Assembly (NCBI RefSeq): GCF_954871325.1
Contig: NC_088775.1
Span: forward strand, 38,293,561-38,357,560
Length of the DNA: 64,000 bases
Source of the DNA: Gordionus sp. m RMFG-2023
Lineage: Eukaryota > Nematomorpha > Gordioida > Chordodea > Parachordodidae
Direction: 5' to 3'
Both the position numbers and the translations under genes were made by a program. This document shows, piece by piece, positions 1 through 35,925 of the stretch. The notes beneath the pieces were generated by a model that was not told where the DNA came from, did not search any database, and was given only the letters and a program-made list of their open reading frames with translations. Position 1 is the stretch's first letter, and every line of letters starts with the position of its first letter.

Positions 1-326
1 TTACCTTTCTAATTCTTAGCACACTTATGATGGAAATTGGTCACAGAAAAAAAGCTTATCATTTGCATTTGTAAATATTTTATTTGAATGGGAACAATAA
101 GTTTGAACTTATAATATACACTTGAACTTGAATAATATTATTTTTATTGGGCTAATTAAATTTAGGGTAGATAAGATAAGCGGAATATTTTATTTTCGTA
201 ATTTATTTATTACTAATATAATTATTGACAACTAATATTTTATTGGCATTTTGGGATTTTTTTTGTTAATGTAACATATTTTTATTGCCTTAATCTACAT
301 TGAGAAAAGAGCTCCTTATGCTTTAA

Positions 327-10425
<10,099 letters not shown>

Positions 10426-11310
10426 AAAAAAATTCACAATTTTTTAGTAACTTTAAAAAAACTCGAAATTTAGCAATAATTTATTAAAAATACCATTATA
10501 TTAATCATTTAAATTCACTAAGTTATCCTTAAGCCAATAAGGAATCAGATAAACAAAATTAACGGATCAATCTTACGGTCATTAACATTAATCCCCAACC
10601 TATTCATTAAAAAAAAATAGACTAAATTTCAATTTTTCGCATTTGATACATTTTTAAACAATATATCTATATACCTGTTAAAAATATTGTTACAACTACA
10701 TATTAGTATATTTGAAAAATATTTTATCATATACTCAACCATAACGGGTTAATACAATCCTCCATAATTTCAAATTTACTATCCAAAATGTCGATTTCAA
10801 AGTTGGTAAAAGAAGATTATATTAGTTAAAAATAAGATTATTCGATAAAAACGTTTTTTCCTCTAAATAACATTAAAATTATAATAAAATATAAAAGTTC
10901 GAAATTTTTAAAAGTAGTGATTGATTTTAGATTTATTAAAAAGCCATCATCAAGGAACTTTTCCAAAATTCAAATTTAAAAGTATTCTATACTGGTATAA
11001 AGTTTCATTAATCGCCTTAAATCATAATTTTTTTTTAAAAAAAATAAATTATCTAAAAACATCCACCCAATTTTAACTCAATCAACAATTTATTCCTTTA
11101 TTAATATTTTTTGTTATGACATATTCTTATAATAACTTCTCAATTGTTTGTTTTATTATCTATTTTTTGAATTATAATTTTTTCTATTTTTTTTTGTTAT
11201 CTCAAAATACGAAATATAATTTGTTATGCTTAATATTCGGAATGGAATTTCTTATTAAACGATTTTATATAGAGTAAATATTTATCATAATATATTTACT
11301 TCAAAGATGT
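10426..11310. other. Intergenic A+T-rich DNA between two convergent genes
   Basis: ABCF1 ends at 10425 (+) and the FkbM-domain gene ends at 12120 (-), so their 3' ends face each other. I see no gene, repeat or clear AATAAA signal for ABCF1 here; ATTAAA occurs near 10483. Confidence 0.6.
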
Positions 11311-11525
11311 TAGAGATCTGCAGGCCTTGTTCTGTCCGGGTACACGGGGCGAGCCATATTTTAATATTTTTTTAATATATCCAGGCCGGGCTGGACTTAA
11401 AAAATTATTGGGCCGGGCCATATATTTTAGAACCAATTTTTTTTAAAAAAAATCTGAGCCGGGTAAAATTTATTTTTAGAAAATTCCAGGCTGTGCCGTA
11501 CAAATGGTGCCTCTGCAGATCTCTG
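11311..11525. mobile_element. GC-block hAT MITE (CAGAGACC family)
   Basis: Left end TAGAGATCTGCAGGCC and right end GCCTCTGCAGATCTCTG are inverted repeats matching the family ends. Internal GGCCGGGC blocks alternate with A/T runs. 215 bp, no coding; flanks do not show a clean 8-bp duplication. Confidence 0.75.
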
Positions 11526-11946
11526 GTGATATTAAGAATATCCAAATTGTGAGCGCATTATTTAATTGCATATGCACATGTTTAACTGATGTGTAAATTG
11601 ATGCTTGACTATGTTTAATTTGTAAAATCATAATGAACCGAAGAGTGGATCTGGTGAAGTACATATTTTTAGTCATATTATCGAATTGGACACTTTCATT
11701 TTAGGAAGAGGACTTTTTAAATAATTCACAATTTTCATTTTTTTAAAGATTGGTTTTGTTATAAACTTAAAAGGGCATACGTCCTTAAATTAACACAGAA
11801 TTTAACCTAGCAATATTTATTAATAAAATCTTTTAAAAATGTAGCCTATAATTATTAACAGTAAATATATATATATATATACATAACATAAAAAAGATTA
11901 TTTGTACATTTGATTTAGAAAAATATATCACGAATTATATAAGTTA

Positions 11947-11952
11947 TTTATT
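11947..11952 (-). other. Candidate poly(A) signal AATAAA of the FkbM gene
   Basis: AATAAA on the - strand about 170 bases past the stop codon at 12120. Such hexamers are common by chance in this composition, so this is only the nearest candidate. Confidence 0.3.
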
Positions 11953-12119
11953 CTGAGGTGGTTATATCATCACATTGCAGTAAAAATATTGAGCGTTGTT
12001 TTAGCAAAAAGTAAAAAAAACTGAATAAATATAATGTATTACATTTAAAAGGTTTTCCAGACTTTTGGAGAAAACAGAATGTTGATATTTCAAAGCCTAA
12101 CTATAAATATATACCGCTT

Positions 12120-26367
<14,248 letters not shown>

Positions 26368-28119
26368 AATAATTTTATTTTAAAGATAAATTTATTATCA
26401 ATGAAATGATATCATTTTTAAAAAATTTGAATAAGCCTGCTAATTTACTTTTTTTAAATTTAAATGAATCAATTTTTATCAAAAAATGAATTTAAAACAA
26501 AAATGTACAATAAAAAAAAGATATATTACGATCATAAAAATACTTGAAGAAAAATATAAAAATAATTATTTTTAATGATATCTCTTTCTACCTGTAATTT
26601 GAAAGTTTCTTCATCCCTTTTATAAATATATAAATTAAATGTCTACTTTTTAAATTCCCATTAACATATCACCTTAGCTTAAATTATCATTAGAAAGTTA
26701 TTACAATTTTAACTTTTTTTATCAATTAAAAGATGATGAGTCAAATACAGTTTCAGATCAGGATTTAGTTTAAAAAACAAGTTTTTTAAGAATTAATAAA
26801 ATTACGAGAACGAAAATCTTAGTTTACATTTGGACCAAAACTGCTTGAAACACAAATTATTGGGCCCTTAATATATGCATTTTTGCAGCCTCAAAATCTT
26901 ACTTCTTTAAAACTTAACCAGCGAACCGGAAGGGAATTTATATAAGTGCTATATAAAAAGTAGGAATACCGACTTTAAGCAAAATTTGTAAGGGGATTAA
27001 TTTTTAGTGCTTATTTCGATAGCAACCAGAATTTGAATGTTGTACGGTTCATTTTGCTTTTCTTTCTTTTTTTGAATTTAAAAGACTAAAATGTTAAATG
27101 CCTGACTTTTATCTCCATTTTTTGAGAATTTTAGTCATAAATATTTTGGTAGAAAAAAAGTGTTTTTTAAAATAAAGTTTTTATAATATAAATTTTTTCC
27201 TGGAGATACTTAAAGGGCTTAAACTTTTCAATCCAATAATGTGCTTCCTCCTTATAAAAAATCCGTTAAGAATAAGAACATCACATTTTTATAGCAACCT
27301 TGTGTCAGTGATTTTGGTCAGGAATTTACCATTTACTGCATGATTAGAAACATTTCTTAAACATCTAAACGTGTTTAGATTATACATTTTATCATAATTC
27401 ATAATAAAAATAATTTGACTATAAAACAAAACAAAAAATACGGCATGTTTGAAGAACATAATTTTACTATTTTTTTTATCAGAATTAAAATAGTTTTTTT
27501 ATATATTATATAAATAATAAATCTTTCAAAAGAAAACAGCATTTAGTGTATGCGTTTGACCTTTGATATATATAAAAGATGATGGATTATTTAATGTAAT
27601 TTCAGTATCATAATATTTTCTAAATTGCTTTCTAAAAATTGACCTCTTCTTTAAATAATAATTACTTGAAACAAAATTGAAAAAAATATAAGAATCGTTT
27701 AAATTAGTGTACTAAAAGGTGGATGAGTTGAATAAACTTAATTTTTTTAAAAATGATTTTAAAAAAGAAAAATCAAATTTAAATGGGGAGGGAATTTAGA
27801 GGCCCTTCCCCTTGAAGCTTTTGTTTGTAAAAATTTTTTTGTATATAAATTTCCCATTTAAAAAAAAGTAATATGCTTAATATTCCTTAATCCAGCCTAC
27901 ATTCATTGCGAAACGGGGGGCTAAGCCCTCGGCTAATTTTTTTTGATATTTAGTCCCCTTTCCAAAATTTGTGGAGGGACTGAGCAGCTTTGATTTATAT
28001 TTTTAAAGTTGCTAATTATTAATCCCTTTTATTTTATTATTGTTGCAAAAATTAAAATTTTTATATAAAAAATAGAATTTTCCTTCTTTTTCATATTTTA
28101 TTTATAGAAACAAAAGCTA
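26368..28119. other. A+T-rich DNA upstream of the FkbM gene
   Basis: No gene, repeat family or RNA recognised. A short GC patch near 27900-27980 (GAAACGGGGGGCTAAGCCC and GTGGAGGGACTGAGCAGC) resembles a transposon end, but no partner was found. Confidence 0.5.
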
Positions 28120-28455
28120 GAAAAACAAAAAGTGGCTCGGATGATACATCCTTTATTATGGATGACGGTCTCCCACTGACCTGGGACTACATTTGTATCT
28201 ATTTTGCAGCAAAAAACCTATCATTTTCTGCTATCGAAAAAGCAGAAGAAATACAAATATCTGGCCTCAAATCACAGTCTTCATACCAATAGTTACCAAC
28301 ACCTTAGGCATGTTCGGAAATGAGGTCCTTAATTTAACAAAACCGTTGGCAAAAAGGAGACAGATTTTATGAGACCCCAACGAAAGATTCTATTTTGTCT
28401 TCGAGAGAAATCTGCCGATCCAATTTCCTAAACATTAACTCCTCTCTAGGGAGTT
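28120..28455 (+). mobile_element. LINE-like element copy B, 3' fragment
   Basis: The + strand gives LTWDYICIYFAAKNLSFSAI and IPIVTNTLGMFGNEVLNLTK in two frames, the last part of the LINE ORF seen whole at 29290-30103 (LVWDVFCVTSF and so on). It ends with ACTCCTCTCTAGGGAG, the family 3' end also seen at 13205. Contains stops; about 210 bases of A+T-rich DNA separate it from copy C. Confidence 0.65.
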
Positions 28456-28664
28456 GCTGTTTTTTTATAAAATTTATGTTTTTTCATATATATTTTAATA
28501 TATTTTAATATTTTTTAATATATTTTAATATTTTTTAATATATTCTTATTTGTTTTTTTTAAAGACATTTTATTTTGATATCGTTTTATATTGTATTTTA
28601 TTTTTAAATCGAACCGTTTTTTTAATAAAATACTATTTAAAATATATTTTAAAATTTTTTTTAT

Positions 28665-30103
28665 TCAAATTAGACCGTAATTTATGGTATCTCGACGATG
28701 GCTCTTTTGACGGTTCTTTATCCAATGTTATGTCAGCCATAGAGTACGTTGAAATGGAAGTAAAATTGGTCTTTCCCTAAATAAGAAAAAGTGTAAAATT
28801 TCCTCCCTCAACAATAAGGATTTTATCCTTCCCTTAGATTTTACAATCATTCCGCACGAGGAACTCTGTCTTTTAGGTTCCCCTATCGGTTCTTCAACTT
28901 CCTTTTGTCAAAAAACTTTTGACGATTTGATCCAGTCCCTTTCCAATTCACTCAAGAATCTTCCTCATCTCCCCAAGCATCAGTTCTTCTTTCTCACCAA
29001 AAAATGTCTTTTTCTACCGAAATTCTTACATTTATTTAAATCTTCCCCCGTTTTCCAGTACAATACTCACCTTAAGGTCTTCGAATTAAAATTTAAACAT
29101 TTTATCGAATCCCTTTTAGTCTTAAATTTTTCCGATTTCAATTGGTCCCTTGCTTCTATGCCCGCTTACCGGGGTGGACTGGGATTTTCACCCCCCTTCC
29201 TAATGGCAATTGCGTGCTTTCTTTCATCTCGAATATCCTTTACCGATTCTATTTCCTCGCTTATCGAGTTGGATGATCCCCTTTTCAGCTAAACAAGAGT
29301 GGCTTACTCTAGTCACCCAAGGCTCCGAGCAGCCAGTTTCCAGTCATCTAAAGAGCTTCCTGGTCCCTATGCTTCAATGCGCGTTTGAAAAACTTTGTAT
29401 GCATCCCGATCTAACTAACCTTCAACTGCTCAGAAACGCAAAAAAAAACTCTAACGGCCATGAATGGCTAGACGCGATTCCGAGTAGTAAAAAGGAAACG
29501 TTACTCACAGACGATGAGTTTCAAACTGCCATTGGCCATAGGCTTGGTTGCCCTATCCCTTCTGTGGACACCTGTGCTGCCTGTTACAAACAGGTTGATC
29601 CTTTCTCTATAAATTGTTTCTCGTGCCTCAAAGTCAGTGGCCGTTTCCTGAGGCACGACAACCTTAATAGGTTAATCGGCAAAGCCTTGATTTCGGCAGG
29701 TTTCCCCAATAGTTTGGAGCCATTAGGTCCCCTAAATGCGGACGGTAAGCGCCCCGACGGCATGTCTTCAACATCTTGGCACGGCGGCAAAAGACTTGTC
29801 TGGGACGTCTTTTGTGTTACCTCCTTTCCGGCTAACGGAAATACCGACCCCTTGGAACAAGAAACCAATAAGTGTAATAAATATAGATTCCTCCCTAATT
29901 CTTTTATATTTATTCCCCTAATTTTTAGCGTCCTTGGAAACCCCGGTCCCCAATCCCTAAAGTTCTTAAATCAATTGGGTAGAAGAATTTTGTTAAGGAC
30001 AGGGGCCAAAAACGAGTCCCTATCTCTTAAACAAAAAATCCAATTTGAAATCCTAAAGGGGAACTACAAATGTTTCTTCAAAACACTCCCATTTCCCTCC
30101 TAG
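28665..30103 (+). mobile_element. LINE-like element copy C, RT to C-terminus
   Basis: It begins within the RT at NLWYLDDGSFDGSLSNVMSA (motif C, YLDD), continues through LGSPIGSSTSFCQKTFDDLI and MPAYRGGLGFSPP, and ends with a long open C-terminal domain, best frame about 29290-30103: EWLDAIPSSKKETLLTDDEF, a Cys cluster (CAACYKQVDPFSINCFSC), GRFLRHDNLNRLIGKAL, DGKRPDGMSSTSWHGGKRL, VWDVFCVTSF and LNQLGRRILLRTG. This architecture is that of a reverse-transcriptase family common in invertebrates; I cannot name the clade. The reading frame changes near 28780, 28920 and 29290, so the copy is dead although its last 270 codons are intact. The domain is noticeably richer in G+C than its surroundings. 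Confidence 0.8.
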
Positions 30104-30109
30104 TTCATC

Positions 30110-30758
30110 AAATATAGTTATTTATTATATATTAAAAACTGTTTTGTTAATTTTATTTATATTTTGCATTGCAACTATATTTAGAATTTAACCACAAAAA
30201 AATATTTTTCGTTATAATTAAATAAATTATGTTTAAATATTTAATATATATATTTCGATAATGTATATATGAAAATATTAAATTTAATTAATAAGAAATG
30301 ATATAATTTAATATTTTTTATTTTATAATATATTATGAAAATGAATATTTATTTATATATTTTATAAATTTATTTTTGCTTATTTCAATTCCATATCCAA
30401 CAATAAACATTTTATTATCAAATATAGAAATTTTGATTTCTCTTATTTCAACAATTTTTTTTATGGATATTAGAAAAAAACTTAAGGTTAATTAAAGGTA
30501 AAAAAAAATATTTTTTGAAAAAATTATAATATTCTATATCAAATTAAAGGCTTATAAAAATGGTACTATAGCTGGAGAACAAAATGCAATAACAATCGAC
30601 AGTGATGACAGGTTTTTAAATTTTTGCATTATTTTAATGTCATTAAGTCCACGGGGCTTCGGGACTCTCAACCCACTGAAATATTATTTTACATCAAATC
30701 TTTGAAAAAATTTATTACCCCCATATAAATTTTCATAAATTCCCGCCTCTTATTCTTT
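30110..30758. other. A+T-rich DNA between LINE copy C and the 4-kb hAT element
   Basis: Nothing certain. A short AG..GT-bounded open stretch near 30571-30611 (GEQNAITIDSDD) could be a host exon, but no partner exon was found and it is too short to judge. Confidence 0.4.
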
Positions 30759-31050
30759 ATTTAAATCAGAGACCTGCAGGCCCGGCCCTAAGCCCGGCCC
30801 GGTTTTTAAATATACCCGGGCCGGGCCTAAAAAATTTTTTTTTAAATATATCCGGGCCGGGCCTAAGATTGTTAAACCCGGGCCGGGCCTTAATATTTTT
30901 TATATAAATTTTTACATTATGAGTTAATGGTTATAAGATTATATCTAATATATATAATCTCCATAATCACATGATGATCGTTTTCGTATCTCCTTAATGT
31001 ATTTAAAATTTAATAGTGTAATGTTAATTTTTTTTTAAAATTTTTTTTTT

Positions 31051-31117
31051 GCCATCCCCGGGATTCGAACTAGCGACTTCACGATTGGAAGGCAAACGTT
31101 CTTTTAACACAGCCCCC
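31051..31117 (-). tRNA. tRNA-like remnant (Gly-TCC-like), probably not functional
   Basis: On the - strand the stretch shows an AGTTCGAATCC box B, an anticodon-loop-like CTTCCAA (TCC) and GGATGGC resembling a 3' acceptor strand, followed by a T/A-rich tract. The T-stem and anticodon stem pair poorly and no matching 5' acceptor strand is present. Best taken as a decayed tRNA or tRNA-derived SINE head carried inside the hAT element. Confidence 0.35.
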
Positions 31118-31198
31118 CTTAACTTTTTATTTTACGATAATTCTTCATATATATTTAATTTAAATTAACAATCATTTTATGCACCAATTTCAACATGA

Positions 31199-31830
31199 TG
31201 TTGAAGGGTAATTATTTAGTTTTATACTTTATTAATCAATTTTATATTGTGAGCATGTATTATAAATATCAAATTAAAAATGTGATGGAAATCATATTGA
31301 ATAAAATTTAAAATAGAGGTGCTAAGATTTTTGAATTTTAAATATGTATAGATTGGTCTGAAATTTTTTTTGCAAACAGCCAGAACTGATCAAAAAACCA
31401 TGTGTTGAAGGGTAATTATTTAGTTTGTGTGTATGGTATTAAATATACTTTATTAATAAATTTTATATAAATATTAAAATTTAAGAGTAAAAGAGATAAA
31501 ATTGTTCAATGTATACTGTGAGGATGTATTAGAAATATCAAAATTTAAAAATGTGATGGAAATCATATTGAATAAAATTTAAAATAGAGGTGCTAAGATT
31601 TTTGAATTTTATATATGGGTTATAGATTGGTCTGAAACTTTTTTGCAGACAGCCAGAACTGATCAAAAAACCATGTGTTGAAGAGTAATTATTTAGTTGT
31701 TGTGTATGGTTTAAATATACTTTATTAATAAATTTTATATATATATTAAAATTTAAGAGTAAAAGAGGTAAAATTGTTGCAATGTGTACTGTGAGCATGT
31801 ATTGGAAATATCAAAATTTAAAATGGTTTG
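31199..31830. repeat. Tandem repeat inside the hAT element, about 2.3 units of 273 bp
   Basis: Units start TGTTGAAGRGTAATTATTTAG at 31199, 31403 and 31676. The second is 273 bases; the first lacks about 69 bases around the TTAAGAGTAAAAGAG segment. Each contains GCTAAGATTTTTGAATTTTA and CAGCCAGAACTGATCAAAAA. No coding. Confidence 0.85.
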
Positions 31831-32205
31831 TTTAAAATTTAAATTAGGATGAACATATTTTCAGAATGGTACTTTAATATGTATTCATGAATTTCATATA
31901 AATACCAGGAGCTCACCAGTAGAATCATAGGTAAATCAGAAATTTACCCTTCATTTGATTATAATTTTGAAATTAGACAGATTTAATTCTTATAAGCCCC
32001 TTACATCAGACCTATTTTTCTGGATCAAATAAATTATTTGGGATTTCCTGGGCTTGGGAAATATTTTTTACCATTAATATGGACTTGGACCTAGCTTGAG
32101 AAACATTTTTCATAATTATTATAGTCTAAGATTCATGTGAATTTTTTAATTTTAAATATGGACTAGAAATTGGCCTGAAAATTTCTTTTGAAGACATGGC
32201 AAGGC

Positions 32206-32935
32206 CTGATCAAAAACCAAGGCTCATGCAAATTTCATATTCTGATTGTATTTTTAAATGCATTGTGACTTTTTATATATTTTATTTCAGTCCTCAACTA
32301 TCAAAATTATTATGGTCTTTTGCGGGTTTAAGAAAACCAAGTGCGAGGACCTGGCTTGGGATTTTTTTAAATATTAGGCATAGGTGTAATATTTAACACA
32401 GAATATTTATATGGCCCTCAGGTAAAATCTAATTTAAATATATTTTTATTCAAAAAAATAGTATTCATCTTAGTCTTAATGGATTGGCCTTGGTTGGAGT
32501 GAGCTAGGTTAAAATAGACTAAAAAATAGATATGGTTTTTAGAGATTTACCTATCTCCAGACTTGGAAAATTACTATCGGTTAGCCAGGTTAGAGAAATT
32601 TTTTTTATAAAATTTTTATGGGTTGGGCTGGGCTTGGAAAATATTTTTATAAATTATATTGGGCTGGGCTTGGGGAAAATTTTTCAAAATTATTATAAGC
32701 TTGGACGCTTGAGAATTTTTTTATTATTAATTATAGGTCAGACATTGGCCCAAAACAAATTATTTTGCAGGCCTGAGCTTGACCTGATCAAAAAATTAAG
32801 GCCCATGAAAATCTGAATTTTGATTGTATTTTTAAATTCATTATGATTATTTAAATATTTTATTTCAGTTCTCAAGTACCAAAATTATTATGATCTTTCA
32901 TTGAGCTTGGAAGAATTTTCATAATTAATATGGCT
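32206..32935. repeat. Duplicated segment, offset about 570 bp
   Basis: CCTGATCAAAAA..AAGGC.CATG..A and then GATTGTATTTTTAAAT.CATT and TATTTTATTTCAGT.CTCAA recur at 32206 and 32775, diverged. Earlier sub-copies of the GGGCTTGG..AAATATTTTT type near 32040-32100 suggest a longer old tandem array. Non-coding. Confidence 0.6.
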
Positions 32936-33560
32936 TTTGACTTTGCCTGGAAATTTTTTTTAATATTAAATATTAGGTATAAGTAATCAGTAATATTTAA
33001 CAAATAATATTGGTATTATCAAGTAAATGCTTTAAATTTATTTTTACTCAAACCATAGCACTTAGTTTTAATGGATTATACCTGGCCTAAAGGGATGAGG
33101 GGGTAAGAAGAATAAAAATTGGATATTATTTTCAAATAACAGGTAACATGCATAAAAGTAAGAAGAAAATTTTCATTTCCCGTCATTTTTGACGGGCTAT
33201 TTACTAGTTATATTATAGTTATGATTAATATAATATTGGGTGAGGGTTAACACTACCTAACACCCACAGATCGATCTAATTATTAATTTTCTGCAAATTT
33301 ATTCAAAGTATTAATATATTTTTTTATAATTCATATCTAAATTTTTAGAATATATTTTACCAAAACAATCAAATAAAGGAATATCACTTCTTGAAGTTTG
33401 TAATACCTTTCAAAGCGAAAAAGGAGAAATAAAATTGATTTTACTTAATATAAAGCATTTTTTAATTGAAAAATTTGTTTTACACAAGTATCATTTTATT
33501 TCTCGTTTTCTCTGTCCCAAATTCAAGCAATTACGTATATAGTCAGGGACAGATCGCAAG

Positions 33561-33956
33561 ATGACGGAAAACTATATAAAAGATTATATTAAATTACAAG
33601 AGGCTCAGGAAGTAAATGAAATACCATCGACCAGTCAAATTACGACTGTTGTTAAACAAACTGAATCGTTTTATGACAAATGGGGCGATGGTAATTCTGG
33701 TAATATGTCAATACCCGATGATGAATATTATAATTACATAAATAAAAAAATAGAAGAAACATTTAAGGTGGATAATTTGTTAGAGTGGTGGGCGGCTCAT
33801 CAAAGCGAATTTCCAATTTTAGCAAAATTGGCAATTCCTGCTTCAAGTGCAAGCTGTGAGCGGAATTTTTTCACTACGAGAATTCTTGAAGAAAGAAGAA
33901 GTAATCTTCAACCTGAAAAGGTAGATATGCTTCTCTTTCTTCATGATAATTTGTGA
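33561..33956 (+). pseudogene. hAT transposase C-terminal dimerisation domain
   Basis: An open frame of 131 codons: EETFKVDNLLEWWAAHQSEF, PILAKLAIPASSASCERNFF and RRSNLQPEKVDMLLFLHDNL. W-W..H...P.L...A...L..PASSASCER.F is the hallmark of the hAT C-terminal dimerisation region, which holds the last catalytic Glu region and the dimer contact. Upstream in another frame, ILPKQSNKGISLLEVCNTF near 33355 may be the preceding segment. The rest of the transposase (BED finger, first two catalytic Asp) is missing, so it cannot transpose alone; a dimerisation-only product could in principle interfere, but that is inference. Confidence 0.8.
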
Positions 33957-34773
33957 ATTTTTAATATCTTTCTTGAGTATAGGGTTTCGTCAATCATGCT
34001 GGTTTTTTACTTTGCAAACTGTCAAATATTTATTGCATTTATTATATTTACCTTGAGTATTATATTTATCTTCTTTTGTTAAAAATTTATATTATAAAAT
34101 AAATTATATTAATATTGTGCAATTAGATTATATTTTCAAAATACTATTTATTATACATGCATTTTTTTAAATAGCGATTTATTTTTATTTTATAAATTAA
34201 ATAGTAAATTAAATACAATATATTATATTTTCAAAATATTTTCCATTTTTATAAATTAAATATTAGTTTTATTATTTTTAAATGCAATATAAAATATAGT
34301 ATATGCTCAAAATATTATTACCATTTTTATGAATATTAGTTTTATTTTTATAAATGCAATATAAAATATAGTATATGCTCAAAATATTATTACCATTTTT
34401 ATGAATATTAATATAATATATGCTCAAAATATCCATTTTTATAAATAACAGTTTTATAATTTTTATAAATTCAATATAATATTCTCAATATTAGCTTTTT
34501 ACATGTATTTTTTAAATAATAAGCGATAATACTCGCTGAAAAATATGGTAAAATAACTCATAGGTGAATTTTTGTATATACCAGGTCGAATATAATTTTA
34601 AAAATTTCCAAGCCGGGCCTGAAATTTTTAAATCCGGACCGGGCCGGGCCGTAAAAATTTTTTTTTTAAAAATATATCCGGGCCCGGGCCTTAAATTTTT
34701 AAATCCGGGCCGTAAAAATTTAAAACCGGGCCGGGCCGTGCAAATGGTACCTCTGCAGGTCTCTGATTTAAAT

Positions 34774-35925
34774 GGTTCGTCACAAATAATGGTTATGGCT
34801 CTATTTTCCAGGGTTAAGCTAACTCTAAAAAGGTTAAAACAAATTTTTGGGCGAAAACCATCATCGTAGCCTCGATCGAGGTTTAAACTTAAGATAACTC
34901 AATCTTGAAAAAAATATGCTCTTGCCTCATGGATTGGTGAATTTTTTTGGTTGAGTTTTCGCAGATTTAACAACACTACAGGCAAGAATGGTTCAATTTT
35001 AACAAGATAATTTAAGTGTTTACATAGAAATTAAAAATTTTCTAGGTAGGTTGTTAGTTGTTAAGATTAATCAATCTACTTTGAAATAATAAATTAGGAT
35101 ATTTCTTTATTCTACGGGATCCTTTTGCCAATGAACCATTTTTTTTTGATTGACTGATATTAATTAAATCATTAGGAACAGATTGTAATATTTGAATATT
35201 ATGCAGGTGAATATTTACAGATGCCGCTTGATTAAGAAATTAAACTCTTATTCAAAAATATACCATTAAAAAAAATCCAAAACTAATAAGATTAAAAATA
35301 AACCAACTTAATATTATCTCTAAAAAGCCCGTCTAATTGATAGCTAGCTAAAACTGAATAAATTAAAATAAAATTATTTTTTTGATTTAGAAATTCTTTC
35401 ATTCTATATTCAAAAATAAAATTGCCCTTAGAATCTAGATAATCGATTTGGCGATAAGCATATAAGAATTTGCCAAAGATTCTTCAAATTTAAATTTGAA
35501 ACGATTTCTGGGCTTCAACAATATATTGAATGTGAAAGGGGCTTTCATCTTATGAATTTGATCATGGTAGATAATCTAGCGAGTTTAAGAGTAAATAATT
35601 TGACTTAATATTCATAATTGTTAACGAGCCTTCGATATCGAAGGGGATTCAAGACCATATATCAAAATATTTTTAAAAAAATCATCGTGGGCGAATAAAA
35701 TCCTTTCAAAAAATACAGTCCAAATAAAACGAAGAAATCAAATAGGAATTTTTAAAATTCATATTTATATATATTTTTAATTTGTATAGATATCTCAGTT
35801 ATTAAATTCATGACATTATTTTTAAAATATTACATAAATAAAAAACTTATTCATATTCAAATAAAGAATTCGATTTATAAAAGTTGTAGCCCCCCTCCCT
35901 TTAAATTTTTGAAGAATATATAACT
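34774..35925. other. A+T-rich DNA, nothing recognised
   Basis: No open frame of note, no repeat family and no RNA recognised between the hAT element and the MITE at 35926. Confidence 0.5.

Larger units (their letters stand above)
30767..34765 (+). mobile_element. GC-block hAT transposon, 3999 bp, perfect target duplication
   Basis: The ends CAGAGACCTGCAG are identical inverted repeats, flanked on both sides by ATTTAAAT (30759-30766 and 34766-34773), the 8-bp duplication typical of hAT elements. Both subterminal regions carry repeated GGCCGGGCC blocks spaced by A/T runs. The + strand encodes a hAT C-terminal dimerisation domain (33561-33956). The RNase H-like core was not found; the interior instead has tandem repeats and a tRNA-like patch. 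So the element seems to be a large non-autonomous derivative that kept part of its transposase. Its right arm (33195-33280 and 34500-34765) matches the shorter copy at 44571-45318. Confidence 0.92.

Noticed and set aside
29584-29868. 94-residue - strand frame opposite the LINE C-terminal domain
   Set aside because: The + strand frame has clear family motifs; the antisense frame does not.
31051-31117. Functional tRNA-Gly gene
   Set aside because: The stems pair badly and a 5' acceptor strand is missing; kept only as a tRNA-like remnant.
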